Assembly: GCA_013433145.1 (NCBI GenBank)
Contig: CM024182.1
Span: 5,194,501-5,258,500, forward strand
Reading direction: 5' to 3'
DNA from: Ascaris suum
Lineage: Eukaryota; Nematoda; Chromadorea; Rhabditida; Ascarididae
Length of the DNA stretch: 64,000 nucleotides
Of the stretch, positions 28,070 through 39,136 are shown piece after piece. The position numbers and the translations under genes are program-made. The number at the start of each line of letters is the position of its first letter. The first letter of the stretch is position 1. The notes below the pieces were generated by a model that saw only the letters and a list, made by a program, of their open reading frames with translations, did not search any database and was not told where the DNA came from.

Positions 28070-28410
28070 ACATTTTCCAGGAAAAATCGTTTTGTGATCT
28101 CGCTTTGATGAATGAATTTACCTCCCCTAATCTTTTTAGTTGACTGTTACCATTTGATTTGGTAATTTATATGCACTGAATTTTAAAGTGATAAACATAA
28201 GAATAGATAAAGGGTACTTTCTGTGTTGACTGCTTTGACCACATATGTACATTGAGGTGAGATGGGCAGGGTATTGTATAATTGGAAGAAAATTACTCAA
28301 TGATTATAAGTTTACGGGAGTTTTTTGGGGTAACACTCAAATAAAATAGATAAGGGGAGGTAAATTCATTCATCAAGGGGAGATCACAAAACAATTTTTT
28401 AAAACATTTT
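28070..28410. mobile_element. Inverted-repeat (MITE-like) element beside the gene's 3' end
   Basis: The arm at about 28081-28151 is repeated in inverted orientation at about 28329-28400. Over some 70 bp the arms differ at only a few positions; the best core is TTTTGTGATCTC followed by TTGATGAATGAATTTACCTC. About 177 bp of unrelated AT-rich DNA separates them. The motif ACATTTT flanks both ends (28070-28076 and 28404-28410) and may be a target-site duplication. There is no transposase frame inside. The size and structure fit a non-autonomous DNA transposon or foldback element; the superfamily cannot be assigned. Confidence 0.6.
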
Positions 28411-28560
28411 TTCAATAAGTGAAAGCAAACCGTTTTTTCAAGTTATTGGATGGGAACGGTTTCATTTGACAGAATGGTCCACTTCTTCTGTTCAAAACTC
28501 AGTGAAGAGAAGCTTTTTTTAGAGTGAAAGCAAGAGGATTTGGGCAGGGGCTACTCGTCA

Positions 28561-29880
28561 TCACAGGAAAGATGGAAAGATTTGGTGGATGTGGCTAACC
28601 GCTTTCATGAGATCCTTCCATTTATTGAAAAAATACTGTCTGGTGCTTCTCGCTTTGCTCTGCCATTTGCGTACCGATTCTCGCGCACTTGTATTCGAGA
28701 AGGAACTGTGCCTTGTGGAATGCCCTGCAGTGGCAGCCGCAGTTCTTACGTTCGATAAACATGCGGCTGCTTTCTGAGCTGCAGCTAGCTTCTCGAGTTT
28801 TGCAACCTTACTCTCATGCTTTGGAGCAGGTTTCAGACAAGGTGATTTGCACTCCGTTTTGAAAGTTGCATCAGCGTTAGGTGCTGCAGATGTTGTATTA
28901 GCTAGATTTTTTAGCCCGACCGTCAATGCATGAGGTTGCTTAGAGACGATTTCCACAGGTGGAACGGTGGGTGCAATAGGAAAGGAACGCTGCATTTCGG
29001 AATACAACTTGGTTACAGATGCTTGCTGGGCCTTATTAGTATGGTTAACCATACGCTCGTCGGCGAGATGTTCGGCTATCTCTTCAAGTAACCCTTCAAC
29101 GCATCTATTAATAGACTGTCCAGAAGGCTCATCAGAAGACCGGTCTGCACCGTCTAGAAGGTTCGAGCAACTGGCACTTATTTTACGCTCTCGAGTGGTA
29201 TGTGCCTTCAGATCACTCTCAACCAGATCGACCTCGAGCTCCTCAAGTGTTTGACAGCTTCTAAATTCGTCTTGTAAATTGCTCAGTGCACTCCGCATAA
29301 GCTCGCTGCCTGGAGAATCAACCATGCATATCCCTTCCGAATCCTCTTCGTTCCGACCAGCTGGTTTAACGAAGGTAGCTGAAGGTGTTTTCTCTCCATT
29401 TTTTGAGTTCCGTACATTGGTGCACGATATGGGCAACTGTTCTGGTACAGTGATGGCATTAATCACCGCTTGTACTGTTCCCGCAGCCTGTTCCTGCAAT
29501 TCTTTCTCAGATTGTTCGGGCTTCTTGTTTCCTTCAGGTGTGCTGTCTGGAGTGACAATAAGAACAAATTCATCGGAAATTATTTTTTTATCAAGTGCGT
29601 CCAGAACCTCCAGATGTTCAGCACAAAAACGTGGTGTCGGCACAAGGCTCGACACATAATTCACACATTCCTGAACCTGTCGGTTTTCGGTTGTGCTTTT
29701 CTGCTCCTGAAGATGATCGATAGCATCACGGTGCTGTTCGCTTGGGTAGGTGTAACATCTCGGATGTAGCTCTTTTGTTTTCGCTTCAAGTTGGAAAACA
29801 TCTGCCACAACATCGTTATCGTCGCCACGTGCCGAGATGATTTCAGCAAGTCGCGCGGTACTATCACTATTCGGTAGCAC
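28561..29880 (-). CDS. Large last exon of the minus-strand gene, 439 codons plus stop
   Basis: This is the longest open frame in the window by a wide margin. The acceptor is GAATTTCAG, just before codon GTG at 29880. The frame also runs upstream to an ATG at 29904, but that ATG lies in intron sequence before the acceptor. The translated segment begins VLPNSDSTARLAEIISARGD. It contains Cys residues, Glu-rich helix-like stretches (for example LEELEVDLVESDL) and a possible basophilic phosphorylation-type site (RKISASCSN). Near the end there is an Ala/Lys-rich helix and a basic tail (SVRKWQSKARS, then NKWKDLMKAV). No catalytic motif or known domain could be seen. The frame ends with TGA at 28563-28561, and an inverted-repeat element lies about 150 bp further on. 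Confidence 0.8.
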   Translation of the reverse strand: MLPNSDSTARLAEIISARGDDNDVVADVFQLEAKTKELHPRCYTYPSEQHRDAIDHLQEQKSTTENRQVQECVNYVSSLVPTPRFCAEHLEVLDALDKKIISDEFVLIVTPDSTPEGNKKPEQSEKELQEQAAGTVQAVINAITVPEQLPISCTNVRNSKNGEKTPSATFVKPAGRNEEDSEGICMVDSPGSELMRSALSNLQDEFRSCQTLEELEVDLVESDLKAHTTRERKISASCSNLLDGADRSSDEPSGQSINRCVEGLLEEIAEHLADERMVNHTNKAQQASVTKLYSEMQRSFPIAPTVPPVEIVSKQPHALTVGLKNLANTTSAAPNADATFKTECKSPCLKPAPKHESKVAKLEKLAAAQKAAACLSNVRTAAATAGHSTRHSSFSNTSARESVRKWQSKARSTRQYFFNKWKDLMKAVSHIHQIFPSFL

Positions 29881-32436
29881 CTGAAATTCTGCGATACACC
29901 GCATTAGAAATCATATCTTTCTCAGACGTTTTGAAAACAAGTTTGATACCCATTTAGGACGAATTTTTCATCTACATCTGCAGTTTTCTAGTCTCTCCAA
30001 ATTATATATTAGTCATTTTATCACTAAATCACTAAAACATCTTACATGAAACGATTCATTTAAAATAGATCAAACATTTATGCAAGTATTAACTCTTTAT
30101 CCCACTCAAGCTGCTATGATTTGACGTTGAGATTTGAAGGATTCCTGCATCAGTCCCGATCGAATCATGTGAGAAGAATCCACTCGGACAATGGCACTAA
30201 TATCGAGCTCCTCGAAGAAGACCGATTTGCATGTTGACTGATTTTTACGATGCAAATGCTCACTCATCAATGAATTTACAACGAAGAAAATAACCATTAA
30301 TGACGTGTTTACCGAAATCAATTCAACAAAAACTTTTAGAATCAAAAGAAACAAAGAGAAGCTTAGAGAAATAGACGATTCATAGAAATAAGCGTATTGA
30401 AGAGTTGAGCGCGTTGCGCGCTTTTATAATTCTGCTAATGAAAGTAATGAATAAGGCAAATTGGTGGAATTTTAACCGAAATGATCTTCTATCAACCTTC
30501 TAAGGAAAATTATTTTCGTAAGTCGGTTGACTGTTAAATGCAACATAGAATACGATCTGACCAGGTGTAAAATGTGGAAAGGTTTTTCCGCACATTCAAG
30601 CTCAAGACACTTTTGGAGACAGATGGATCACCTCGAAGGACAGCATACGGTGTAAAGTGATCAAATCCGCCAAACGCTGAAATCTTTGTTGCAGTGTTTC
30701 CCGAACTGAAATTGCTCGAAAGAAAGACAAACAGGCAAACAGACACGCATACATACGAACATATTATAAGGCGCTAAAAGAAGCACAAACTTGTGAAAGC
30801 GTAAACTATCACACTGAAACAATGACCGACTAAAAGATGTGGAATAAATCGTTTTTCCGGCCTCTCTCAATGCATCAATCAATCTATGAAAAGCTCAATA
30901 TCCGTCTATCTGTACAATTACTAGAGCTTCAATGTACGCTCAGCTACCTGAGTTATTGAAATATGAGAACGAAACCGGAAACGAAAAATATTACCTCCAT
31001 TTCATCCCATTTTCGTGGCAGCCGCTCGCAAGGTTGAAAATCAGCCGGTGGAGTGATCGGGATATTATCGGATGAATCGGAGCTCGGCGCTACTGTACTG
31101 ATGAAATTGATCTCATCGAAAGTCTTTACGTTTGCATCAGACGAAGGATTTCGTCTTTGATCATCTTGCTGTTGATCACTAATCTAAAAAATTCTTTCAA
31201 AATTTATGACCATGCGAGATTTATTTCAGCAATGAACTAAAAAGAACACAAATCAATTGAATAAATGTTTAAGAAATTATAGCAAAATTGCCGTAATAAG
31301 ATGAAAGTATTATCTGAGAAAAATTTCGATTTTATGCAGAAAAATAATTCAACAATCAAATAGACACAGAGGGAAATATTTTTCTAATCAATCGATAATA
31401 TTTTCTCTCGCTTGCAATTTTATCAATGAAACGATTATCAATAAATCGAACAGCAATGAATTAGATACCAATGAATCAATTAGCAATGGTTTAATTACCA
31501 ACAAATTACCAATTACCATATTTTCCCATCAATAAATCAGAAAAAAAAAATGCGGGTCGCACTGCTTTTTGAGTATCTAAAAGAAAATACTTTCAATAAT
31601 TGAGAAGAAAAATCGCCACCTAAAACCAAGCAGCTGACAGAGCGGTAATTTACTTCTAGGGAATATTCAGATTATGAAGCGGTGTGAATTTACAAGTGAC
31701 CATTTCAGTGTACCTTACAAGGGGTTTTGTCAAATTTTTTGAAGACTTTAATAACTTAACGAAAAAAGGTCACATAGGAAAGTAACCGACAGCTGCAGAC
31801 CATCAATCCTCTTATAGGCCCTCACGAAGAAACCATCATAAATAATGTAAATCGTGAAACCTCTCGAACCAATTTAATTGGTTCATTTCTGACCACTGGC
31901 TATTCGCATTCGAGTAGCCGATGGCAAAAACCATTGAATTGTGGAATTTCTGAATCTCAATAATCCATTATTACATGGACTCGATCAATCAGTGAATGAA
32001 AAAAGACCTCTTATAGGAATTTAACCAACTGAATTTTACAGAATGTCACTAATCAACGTTTTTAAAAAGTATAAAAAATTACGTTGATTTGAATCACTGA
32101 TGTAGTTTCACTTGTTGATCCATTACATTTGAGTTCGATTGCCTCTTTGAGAGATGGTAGCGCATTTGTCGTGGATGCTGTTTTCGTCTCATCGTTATCT
32201 AGCTCACCTTCGTCCTTTTCGATTACGATACTCAAATTGTGTTTCAACGGTTTCATAGCACCGTAGTCATGAATTTCGTTCTGGTTTCGATCGAGATCCT
32301 AAATAAACTATTCAGAGGTAGAATCAGGTATTGCACTGATCTCTAGAACTAATGGTTACTGAGGGATCATTTTCTAGGTGTTGAGCCGTCTCGTTAACAG
32401 TTAGACTGTCACGCGGTTTGCAGTTTACTTCTTCTT
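28561..32436 (-). CDS. Unassigned multi-exon protein gene (5' end not defined)
   Basis: Four minus-strand exons join without a frame break: 32436-32360, 32298-32083, 31183-30995 and 29880-28561. Each intron begins GT (GTAACC, GTAATT, GTAATA) and ends AG. All three internal junctions fall at phase 0, and the final frame ends in TGA at 28563-28561. The exons are clearly richer in GC than the surrounding DNA. The joined product is about 600 residues and lacks its N-terminus. It is hydrophilic and rich in Ser, Glu, Asp, Ala and Gln. I see no transmembrane segment and no enzyme motif in these exons. A short alanine-rich, lysine-containing helix-like stretch and a basic tail rich in Arg, Lys and Trp lie at the C-terminus. 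The first exon found needs one base from an upstream exon, so the start lies further up. No canonical AATAAA was found within about 450 nt after the stop. I do not recognise the family; a scaffold or regulatory role would be a guess. Confidence 0.75.
30106..30237 (-). CDS. Possible alternative last exon inside the final intron
   Basis: Within the 1.1-kb intron between 30994 and 29881, a frame reads from a CAG (AAAAATCAG) at phase 0 and ends in TGA at 30108-30106. It encodes 43 residues, including FFEELDISAIVRVDSSHMIR, with composition similar to the flanking exons. Joined to the exon ending at 30995 it would give a shorter isoform. The acceptor has a poor pyrimidine tract and no phase-0 donor could be found, so a cassette exon is unlikely. 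It may be a chance ORF. Confidence 0.25.
   Translation of the reverse strand, partial: STCKSVFFEELDISAIVRVDSSHMIRSGLMQESFKSQRQIIAA
30995..31183 (-). CDS. Exon of the minus-strand gene, 63 codons
   Basis: The acceptor is TTTTTTAG and the donor is GAG|GTAATA. The exon is exactly 63 codons at phase 0 on both sides, beginning ISDQQQDDQRRNPSSDANVK and ending with RLPRKWDEME. A Ser/Asp-rich centre and a short PITPPAD proline segment suggest a disordered linker. It has no ATG near its start, so ATG-to-stop ORF scans miss it. Codon composition and GC content match the neighbouring exons. Confidence 0.7.
32083..32298 (-). CDS. Exon of the minus-strand gene, 72 codons
   Basis: The acceptor is TTATTTAG and the donor is AAC|GTAATT, both at phase 0. 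The exon encodes 72 residues beginning DLDRNQNEIHDYGAMKPL. An acidic segment (EKDEGELDNDE) follows, then a Ser/Thr-rich end. An internal ATG at 32256 could be mistaken for a start, but the frame is open through the acceptor and matches the exon upstream, so it is better read as internal. Confidence 0.65.
32360..32436 (-). CDS. Exon (first supported exon of the minus-strand gene)
   Basis: The acceptor is TTTTACAG and the donor is GTAACC. Only one of the three frames is open across the exon. It starts with two bases of a split codon and then reads EEEVNCKPRDSLTVNETAQH and a short acidic tail, ending at phase 0. It is separated from the next exon by an intron of only 61 nt. The incoming phase means an upstream exon ending one base into a codon must exist. 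A 24-nt perfect hairpin lies 18 nt upstream of the exon start. Confidence 0.6.
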
Positions 32437-32454
32437 CTGTAAAACAACCTAAGC

Positions 32455-32478
32455 ATAAGCAGTAATAATACTGCTTAT
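32455..32478. other. Perfect 10-bp-stem hairpin next to an exon
   Basis: ATAAGCAGTA and TACTGCTTAT are perfect reverse complements around an ATAA loop. It lies 18 nt upstream, in the direction of transcription, of the exon starting at 32436. It could affect acceptor use or be chance. Confidence 0.7.
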
Positions 32479-32529
32479 TTCAATTCGACATTTTTTCCGA
32501 AATGTGAATTTCAACCGCCGAAGGGGGCA

Positions 32530-32543
32530 GGGGGGGGGGGGGG
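32530..32543 (+). repeat. Poly(G) tract, G14
   Basis: Fourteen G are preceded by GGGGGCA and followed by AAGGG. The tract lies about 90 bp upstream of the first supported exon of the minus-strand gene. If that gene starts further up, the tract is intronic and is C-rich in the transcript. Confidence 0.95.
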
Positions 32544-34171
32544 AAGGGTAAATGGGAAGAAGAATATTGATGAAATATAACTTATGCAAATTATGCGTTC
32601 GAATTCTGTGCTTTGCAAATCTTGCAAAAAAAAATCTGCAATTTCTGTAAATTTTGCGGTGGAAAAAGTTTTGCAATTTTGCGAATGAGAGCATTATTGC
32701 TGCAACGCATCTCCACATCACTACGAGAATTCGGAGGAATTTAACCGCAAATAAGAGCAACGAAAAAAGGTTGAAAGTGCAGAAAAACTTCTTTATGAAG
32801 GCACCCTGGAAATGTGCTTATGAAAAGTGCAAAAAAAACCAACGTGGATAAAAATCGAATGCGTTTTTCAATAAATGCAAAAGTGCAGGCAAATTTCTCA
32901 ACTGAAAGGAGATGAGGCGATTCAGCACGCCTCTAAGTCAACTATCAGCTATAATGAAAAACTCTAGAGCAGAAATAGTAGCCAGGCAATTTGAAGGCAA
33001 AACCTATGCTTTTTATTTTTCTTTGAAAATCTTTGTGAGCGAAATGAACGGAAAAATCGCAAAAAAAAAAACAATGCGAAGAAATAGTTATGAGCGAGTT
33101 GCAATAATTGCAATGGCTTTGCAGAAAATCCAATGACTTTCATCTTCGCGCTCCTTGCCGGAAAACACTCGATTCCACTAGTTTATTATCAGTTTTGAAT
33201 ATTTTGTGAAGTGAACCTCTAGGCTGTTAGATATGCGAACACATATACATATTTGATTCGCTATCTCACCCAACTCCCGCCCCGAACATTTCGCACTAAG
33301 TAAACTATAAGTACGGCCTTTTTATGACCTAAGAAACCTCGTGGCATAGATCAAATTTCGAAATTCTATATCTAAGCTTGCGGAGAAATCTTTCGTAACC
33401 AGTCGGATATACAAAAGCACGAAAAAAGAGGTCTCTATGCGTTCTATACGCTTCATGAGATGCGCTTAAGCCTTTGATCTCAGCTAAAAATACGTTTCTT
33501 CTGCACTCTATTCCATCATGACTTTGTGTTGTAAAAGAAATATGCTTAAAAAAGTGCGTCAGCAATTTCCGGTTTCAAAAATAAGGCTTCGCGAATTACT
33601 ATCTCAGCTGGTGCCAAACAGCTTCATCTTATTCAGTTATAATTGATTTGTAATCTCCCTTATCCTTTGAGGATATCCATTTGTTTTTCCGCTCTTTCCT
33701 TCATGTTTTTACTTCTCTTTGCCTCTTTTAATTCCCTCTAAAGGTATTCCCTGAGAAGGAATTCAATTTTTTCCTTTAATTTCCTGTCAGGGAAACTTTT
33801 TTTTGTTCGCTTCTATATTCAATTTCAACACGCATGTCAGTGATCAGCTCTTGAATGTTTGTGTGTTTTTTCCCATTTATTCCTTCGTAAAATAAATATT
33901 TATATTATTAAGTACTGGGAACTACGTACCTTAACATGAAGGAATTATAAGAACTATAGCTTTGCAAGTTCGTTCTCTACTAAAATACGGTGATTTCTTT
34001 CGAATGCTAAAGCGTAAGCATTTAAATGTCCTCATTTTGCTAAGGTATAATGCAACGGTCACTTGCCTGAATTATTAAAATTCGACAAAATGTAGTAATG
34101 AATGACATTGTATATATTTGCATACAAGTGCGAATTGCATAAAATTTCAGGAAATTGCATACAAAACTGAC

Positions 34172-34289
34172 CTCTGTCCATGTGTAGGATTTTGTTGCAA
34201 GCCATACATCGGCGTCTGTGTCTGATGGAAAAGTATGTGCACAATTGAAAGATGAGTGCATTGCACCACAATGTGAATTGCTGCAACAT
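34172..34289 (-). CDS. Candidate upstream (possibly first) exon of the minus-strand gene
   Basis: An ATG at 34289 opens 39 codons that end at a donor (AGAG|GTCAGT). The exon stops one base into a codon, which is the phase the exon at 32436 requires; the joined codon would be GAA. The peptide has a hydrophobic stretch (FTLWCNALIFQLCTYFSI) followed by RHRRR and a Cys-x2-Cys, which could be a signal-anchor or membrane segment with a basic flank. An alternative is an internal 50-nt exon using the acceptor TTTTCCATCAG before 34221. A phase match occurs by chance one time in three and the codons are AT-rich, so support is modest. The intron would be about 1.7 kb. Confidence 0.25.
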
Positions 34290-36436
34290 TATCGCTATGT
34301 TTAGTCAGCATAGTAGAAAGAGATTTCGAAAAAGAGAAGGATGTTTTGCTAGATAATAGGTTGTGAAGGTAGTATAATGAGGTGCTCTAAATAATAGAAG
34401 AATGAGAAGGAAGTATCGCTTGGCTAAATAGAAGAGGTGTTTTGGGCTGAAGAATGGGTGAAGGAGAAGGGAACAGGCGGACATGACATCTTTAGGGAAA
34501 AAAAAAAGTAAAAATTGATTAACATCCGTTTGCATTTTTTTTTTCATTTGATTAAACTAACAATAACCGTAACAAATTCAACAATTTGATATCGAGGAGA
34601 TTTTTCGATTCGTTGTTTAATAATATCGCTGATATTTTTATCAAAATTCTTCTACTTTACTATTAAGATTAGAAGTAACTGCTTATACCGATGTCTTCAT
34701 TACAATTCATTTCATCAGTTACAAAATCAATCAATAACTCATAATATAAGTAATAAGTTGTTTTTTTTTCTAAACTTATAATATTACTAATAAATTGTTT
34801 ATTAAGTTGACAAACTATTGGGATGATCCTTGCACACATAAAATGCGATCATTTTTTATTATTTTGCTTTGAGTTTTCCTTTCGCATTATTTCTCATTTA
34901 TTATGCTCTCTTTCATTTCGGATTTTCAAAACAAAAAACGCAAGCAAAATGAATAGTTTCATGAGATGCGAAAAAGAACAATCCATTTGCCATTGAAAGA
35001 ACGCAATGTTTCTGTTGCATAATGGCTCATGGGAACAATCAACTGCCTCATTGTTAGCAATCGGATTGCATCGATCAACCGATCGGTGTGTTCTTCCGAC
35101 TGATGAAGTTATCACACAGCAGACGACTAACTACGGTAATATTTCCTCGATTGGTTTAGCCCTTTTCTGTTATCAAAGTTTGGATACCCGAAATGAGACG
35201 ATTTGCATTTGCCATATCGTGTAAATCAGATACCACTCAAATGAACGAATAGTAATCACCGGCAATATTTTTGAATTTCGGAAATCAAATTTCAAATTGA
35301 AAGAGATTAAATGCGTAAAATTCAGTTTTCGCAAATATACGAGAAAATTGCTAATCAAAAAACAATTACAAATTTCTTTTATGTGATGTGTTTTAGAGGA
35401 AATATTGACCATATAATTCGAAGAGTTTTATATAGGACAATTGTAGTTGCTACAAAAAGTAAACGAGATAGCGTGCCAGAGAATTAAATTCGTTGTGGCG
35501 CTTTTAATTCCACTGTCTGAGCAGTCGAGACAAGGAAAATGCCATAATTAGGAAAGCACATGAGAAAAAGTACTACCAGTATGTTTCTTGCGATTTTTTT
35601 AATAAAAACACAATGAGGAGGCCTTTTTTGTATGTGTTTATGTCAAGCTATCTATCAGACGCTTTTTGAACTAGGAAAACAGAGAAGCCATCGCAAAGAA
35701 ATTCATTGGTTGTAGCATATATACATATGCTATCCATCTTATGAAACCTAGTTCATTTCATACACCTATATCAATTAACGTAAGTAGACGATAAATAAAA
35801 CGTCATTTCCGCTCCATCATTCCAAAACAGTAAAAAATTCCTCTAGGCAACTTTTTGTACAATTCGCCGAATGAATCAAGTTATAACCAAAATTTTGATT
35901 CGGCATTTCCATAGATAGCTGGTCTTCTAGAAGATGCGCTAGTGAATGTTATGCTATCACTTTTATATTTTGTAAAAGAGATTCGTTTGACTGATTCAAA
36001 AATAAAAACACAATTCGTGCAACTTTTACGATGCATCGGTTATATTTCAGCGGATCAGGTAAACTGAATGCATGAAAGATCAAAACAAGTAAGGAAACGC
36101 AACGGAGAGGTTGACATCTTTCTTGTGAATCCGCTAATCAAACCAACCGGTGATATTAATGCAAGACAGTGTGTTTTGTTGCAAAATCAATCATGTATAC
36201 AAGCATACAGGCGGAAATAGGCTTTCTACTTTAATCTGAAAAAGCATATAATATTTGATATGTTCTTCTATAGAACCGATGGTTGAAAATCGGCCTTGGA
36301 AAATTTATTTTTCCGACCGTACTCAGTACATTCAAAATTTGCATATGCAAAGGTGATATTTTAAAGCATCCACGGCTTATAATCGGAGAGAAATTCCGTC
36401 AAGTAGGTCAATATGGTACGTGGATTAATGCAGCGA

Positions 36437-36538
<102 letters not shown>

Positions 36539-37222
36539 ATATTTGTATATGACGTCACCACAACGAATTTTTAGCAAAATTCCTAAATACCGCATAAAAA
36601 AAGCGTGCAATAATATGCTTCCCTGCGTGACTATGGAATTGAATAAATCGCAGCAAAGAGCTTTTTCGTGATTCGCATTCTGGCTATAATTAGTAAACTC
36701 ATTTAAAGATAATACCTGTTTGGAAGCATGCCAAAGAGCTGCCTTCAATTGCCAATAAATAAAGGAATGTCCACGATAACGAGCTTAATAATTGGATCTC
36801 TGTTGCAAATTTTTTTTTTCGGAATAAAAATGCGAATTTTCTTTTCACAATCCAATTGGCATAAAAATTCGTCAAAATTTTCTGACCCAAATAAACATTT
36901 ATAATTCTTTTCAAAACTGATGCAGCATTATGAAAGTGATAAAAACTATTCGCCTAACGTTTGCATTAGACCCATCTAATTTCGTAAACCTTAGCAGTTG
37001 ATGAATTTCCGGCTTGAAATGATCGGACACATAGGCGGAACATATGGAAATACCCGCCAATATGAAATTGTGTAAGATAGATCAGTCTGTTATAGACCAG
37101 GCGGGAATAGTGCACCCTAAAAGGTAAGTCAAAGGAAGTCAAGAGCATGCATGCACATCAAACGACTGACCACCATATGTCTTAAGTTAGCGTGAGGCAG
37201 AGTCGGGAGGATACAAAGGTGC

Positions 37223-37523
37223 TGATGTGTTCTCGTATTCACGCCAGCTTCTAGACTGGCCTTAAGGCTGGGTGGGCCTAGAAGAGTTCGCTGGAGTGAG
37301 CGAGGTGATCGTAGGCAGCGCGGAGTTCGACTGTGGGATCGTGCGGCGATTCAGTTTATTCTATTGTCCCTTTTTATTTGTCACCTTATGTATAAGTGTA
37401 ATAAACTGTTCGCCCCTTACACCACTGTTGCCTCAGAATTTACTCGACTGCAGCTCGAGAGAGGGTGCAGGTCTTCAAGGAGACCTGGACGGCTGGACGA
37501 GCCAAGGGAAGCTGATCCGTACA
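37223..37523 (+). mobile_element. Candidate LTR-like block (solo or truncated)
   Basis: This block is clearly richer in GC than its flanks. It begins TGATGTG and can be ended at CCGTACA. It contains an AATAAA polyadenylation signal at about 37400, after a T-rich stretch and a TGTATAAG sequence, as expected for the U3-R-U5 order of a retrotransposon LTR. Just downstream lie TGGGCTTTG and the donor-like sequence GTAAGTATGG, which could be a primer-binding site and a leader splice donor. No matching second LTR, target duplication or gag/pol frame was found. A promoter with a GC-rich 5' exon is the main alternative. Confidence 0.3.
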
Positions 37524-37932
37524 GTTATTGTAGTGGGCTTTGTAAGTATGGATTTGCAGAAGTTCATCAGATGGGAATGAAATCAGTTGGACCAAAAAGG
37601 TCGACAGTAGGGCGACATGATAAAAACATCAATTTTCATCGAACTAGTGCCCGAATGACAAGAGAGTTGCAGAACAGTCAGCAGATTCTATCCGTCGAAT
37701 TCACTGCTTAGTCTGTTCTTCTGTAATCTTTCGTGCAATATGATACACTTCAATTGTTCCGTAGTCATAGAAGTCGTGCATTATTTTTTTGCAGATCTAC
37801 GTTACTTGCTGATAAATACAAGTATTAAACCATTTGATGGTTATTATGATTGGAGTAGGAATAATAACACGCGGGTTTCAAAGTTCTATCAATCGAAGAT
37901 CAATGAAACAATACTGCGACATCAACAACAAT

Positions 37933-37953
37933 ACGACATGTACAACATGTCGT
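37933..37953. other. Perfect 9-bp-stem hairpin
   Basis: ACGACATGT, loop ACA, ACATGTCGT. It lies in AT-rich DNA downstream of the LTR-like block. No function is apparent. Confidence 0.7.
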
Positions 37954-39113
37954 GCAACACTTCACACACCAACAGACATTATACAGCCAACGAAGTAAAG
38001 AAGCCGCATTGAAAAGGAGGTAAATTTTGTTGGTTCTAACATGTAAACAACTAAAGAATGAATTGTTTCTTCAGTTGATTCATCGCTTTGTGTGCGTAAT
38101 AATGCATGATCCATAGAAAATAGCTTTCTCTAAAGAAGAACACAAAATAGGCACCATCAAACAGCAGCGATTGAGTGGAAAAAAAAGCAATCAAAAAAAA
38201 AGAGCACCGATGAGGGAAACAGTTGTTCATTAAATTCATAGAAGTTAGCGAGGAATTTTACATGTGGTGGAAAAACTGTACTCTTGAAGAACGGATGGAT
38301 ATTTGCATCAATAAAGCTAATGTTACACAAAACGCTTTTTTTTGCATCTCGATTTATCACAACAGCAGCTTTGACGAAACGTTATGTAGGCGTATGCAAA
38401 GCATATAAGCATACGTAAGCGCACTTTCACATAAGTGTGTTATGAGTGAGTAAGTGTTCGTATAATGCCCAATGAGATGCTTTCTCATGAAAACTATCGT
38501 TTGCGCGCATTCTTTACCCAGAAAAAGACTTTTTGGTAGAATATGCCCAATAATTCATAGGAAAAAATTAACATGAGGTAATGAATCTTTCTCTTTCTGT
38601 GGTACCAAATCTACTCATCACGGCTTAGGAGATTTATAAGCTGAAATCAGCGGATAAGCATACATTATATATAAATGTACGCATACCCTCTCATTGCTAT
38701 ATTACTACATTGCAATGAATCAGGCTTCTATGGAAAAATCTATTTAAAGTGGCTTTTAAAAATTGAAAAATAGAGCCTTTTTTTAGTCGAATTAACGGCT
38801 GTTCCTACGCAATGACGAGAAAACAATCATTTAAGGCTTAGATGTCATTTGGAAAATCAAAGGAAAATAATAAAAAACCTGTAAAAATAATTGCAATTTT
38901 TGAAGTATATTGCAATTGCCTGATTAGATAAATCATCGATAATGATAATGCAGTATTGCTGATTACTGATTACTACGTAACCTTGTCGAATATGAGCTAA
39001 GCGAAGGTGTTCTGAGCATTGAGAAACGTTTAAACAGTCGACTAGTGTAATAAATTCTGAGAGGTGTAAGAACCAAAGTTAAGAAAAATTTGGCGAAACG
39101 TGCCATAGGATCT

Positions 39114-39136
39114 GGCACAATATGCGCTTTTTTAGT
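39114..39136 (-). repeat. Dispersed repeat family 2, reverse copy
   Basis: GGCACAATATGCGCTTTTTT is the reverse complement of the 1361 copy apart from one extra base in the A/T run. The 17-nt core is too long to recur several times by chance in 64 kb. Confidence 0.6.

Noticed and set aside
28967..29769. Plus-strand ORFs of 95-126 codons
   Set aside because: They are antisense shadows of the large minus-strand exon.
29881..29904. ATG at 29904 as the start of an independent 447-residue protein
   Set aside because: The acceptor GAATTTCAG lies between this ATG and 29880, and the upstream exons join in phase, so the ATG is intronic in the preferred model.
33329..33565. Minus-strand frame considered as an upstream exon of the main gene
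   Set aside because: Its best end is at phase 0 with a weak GTTTCT donor, while the downstream exon needs phase 1.
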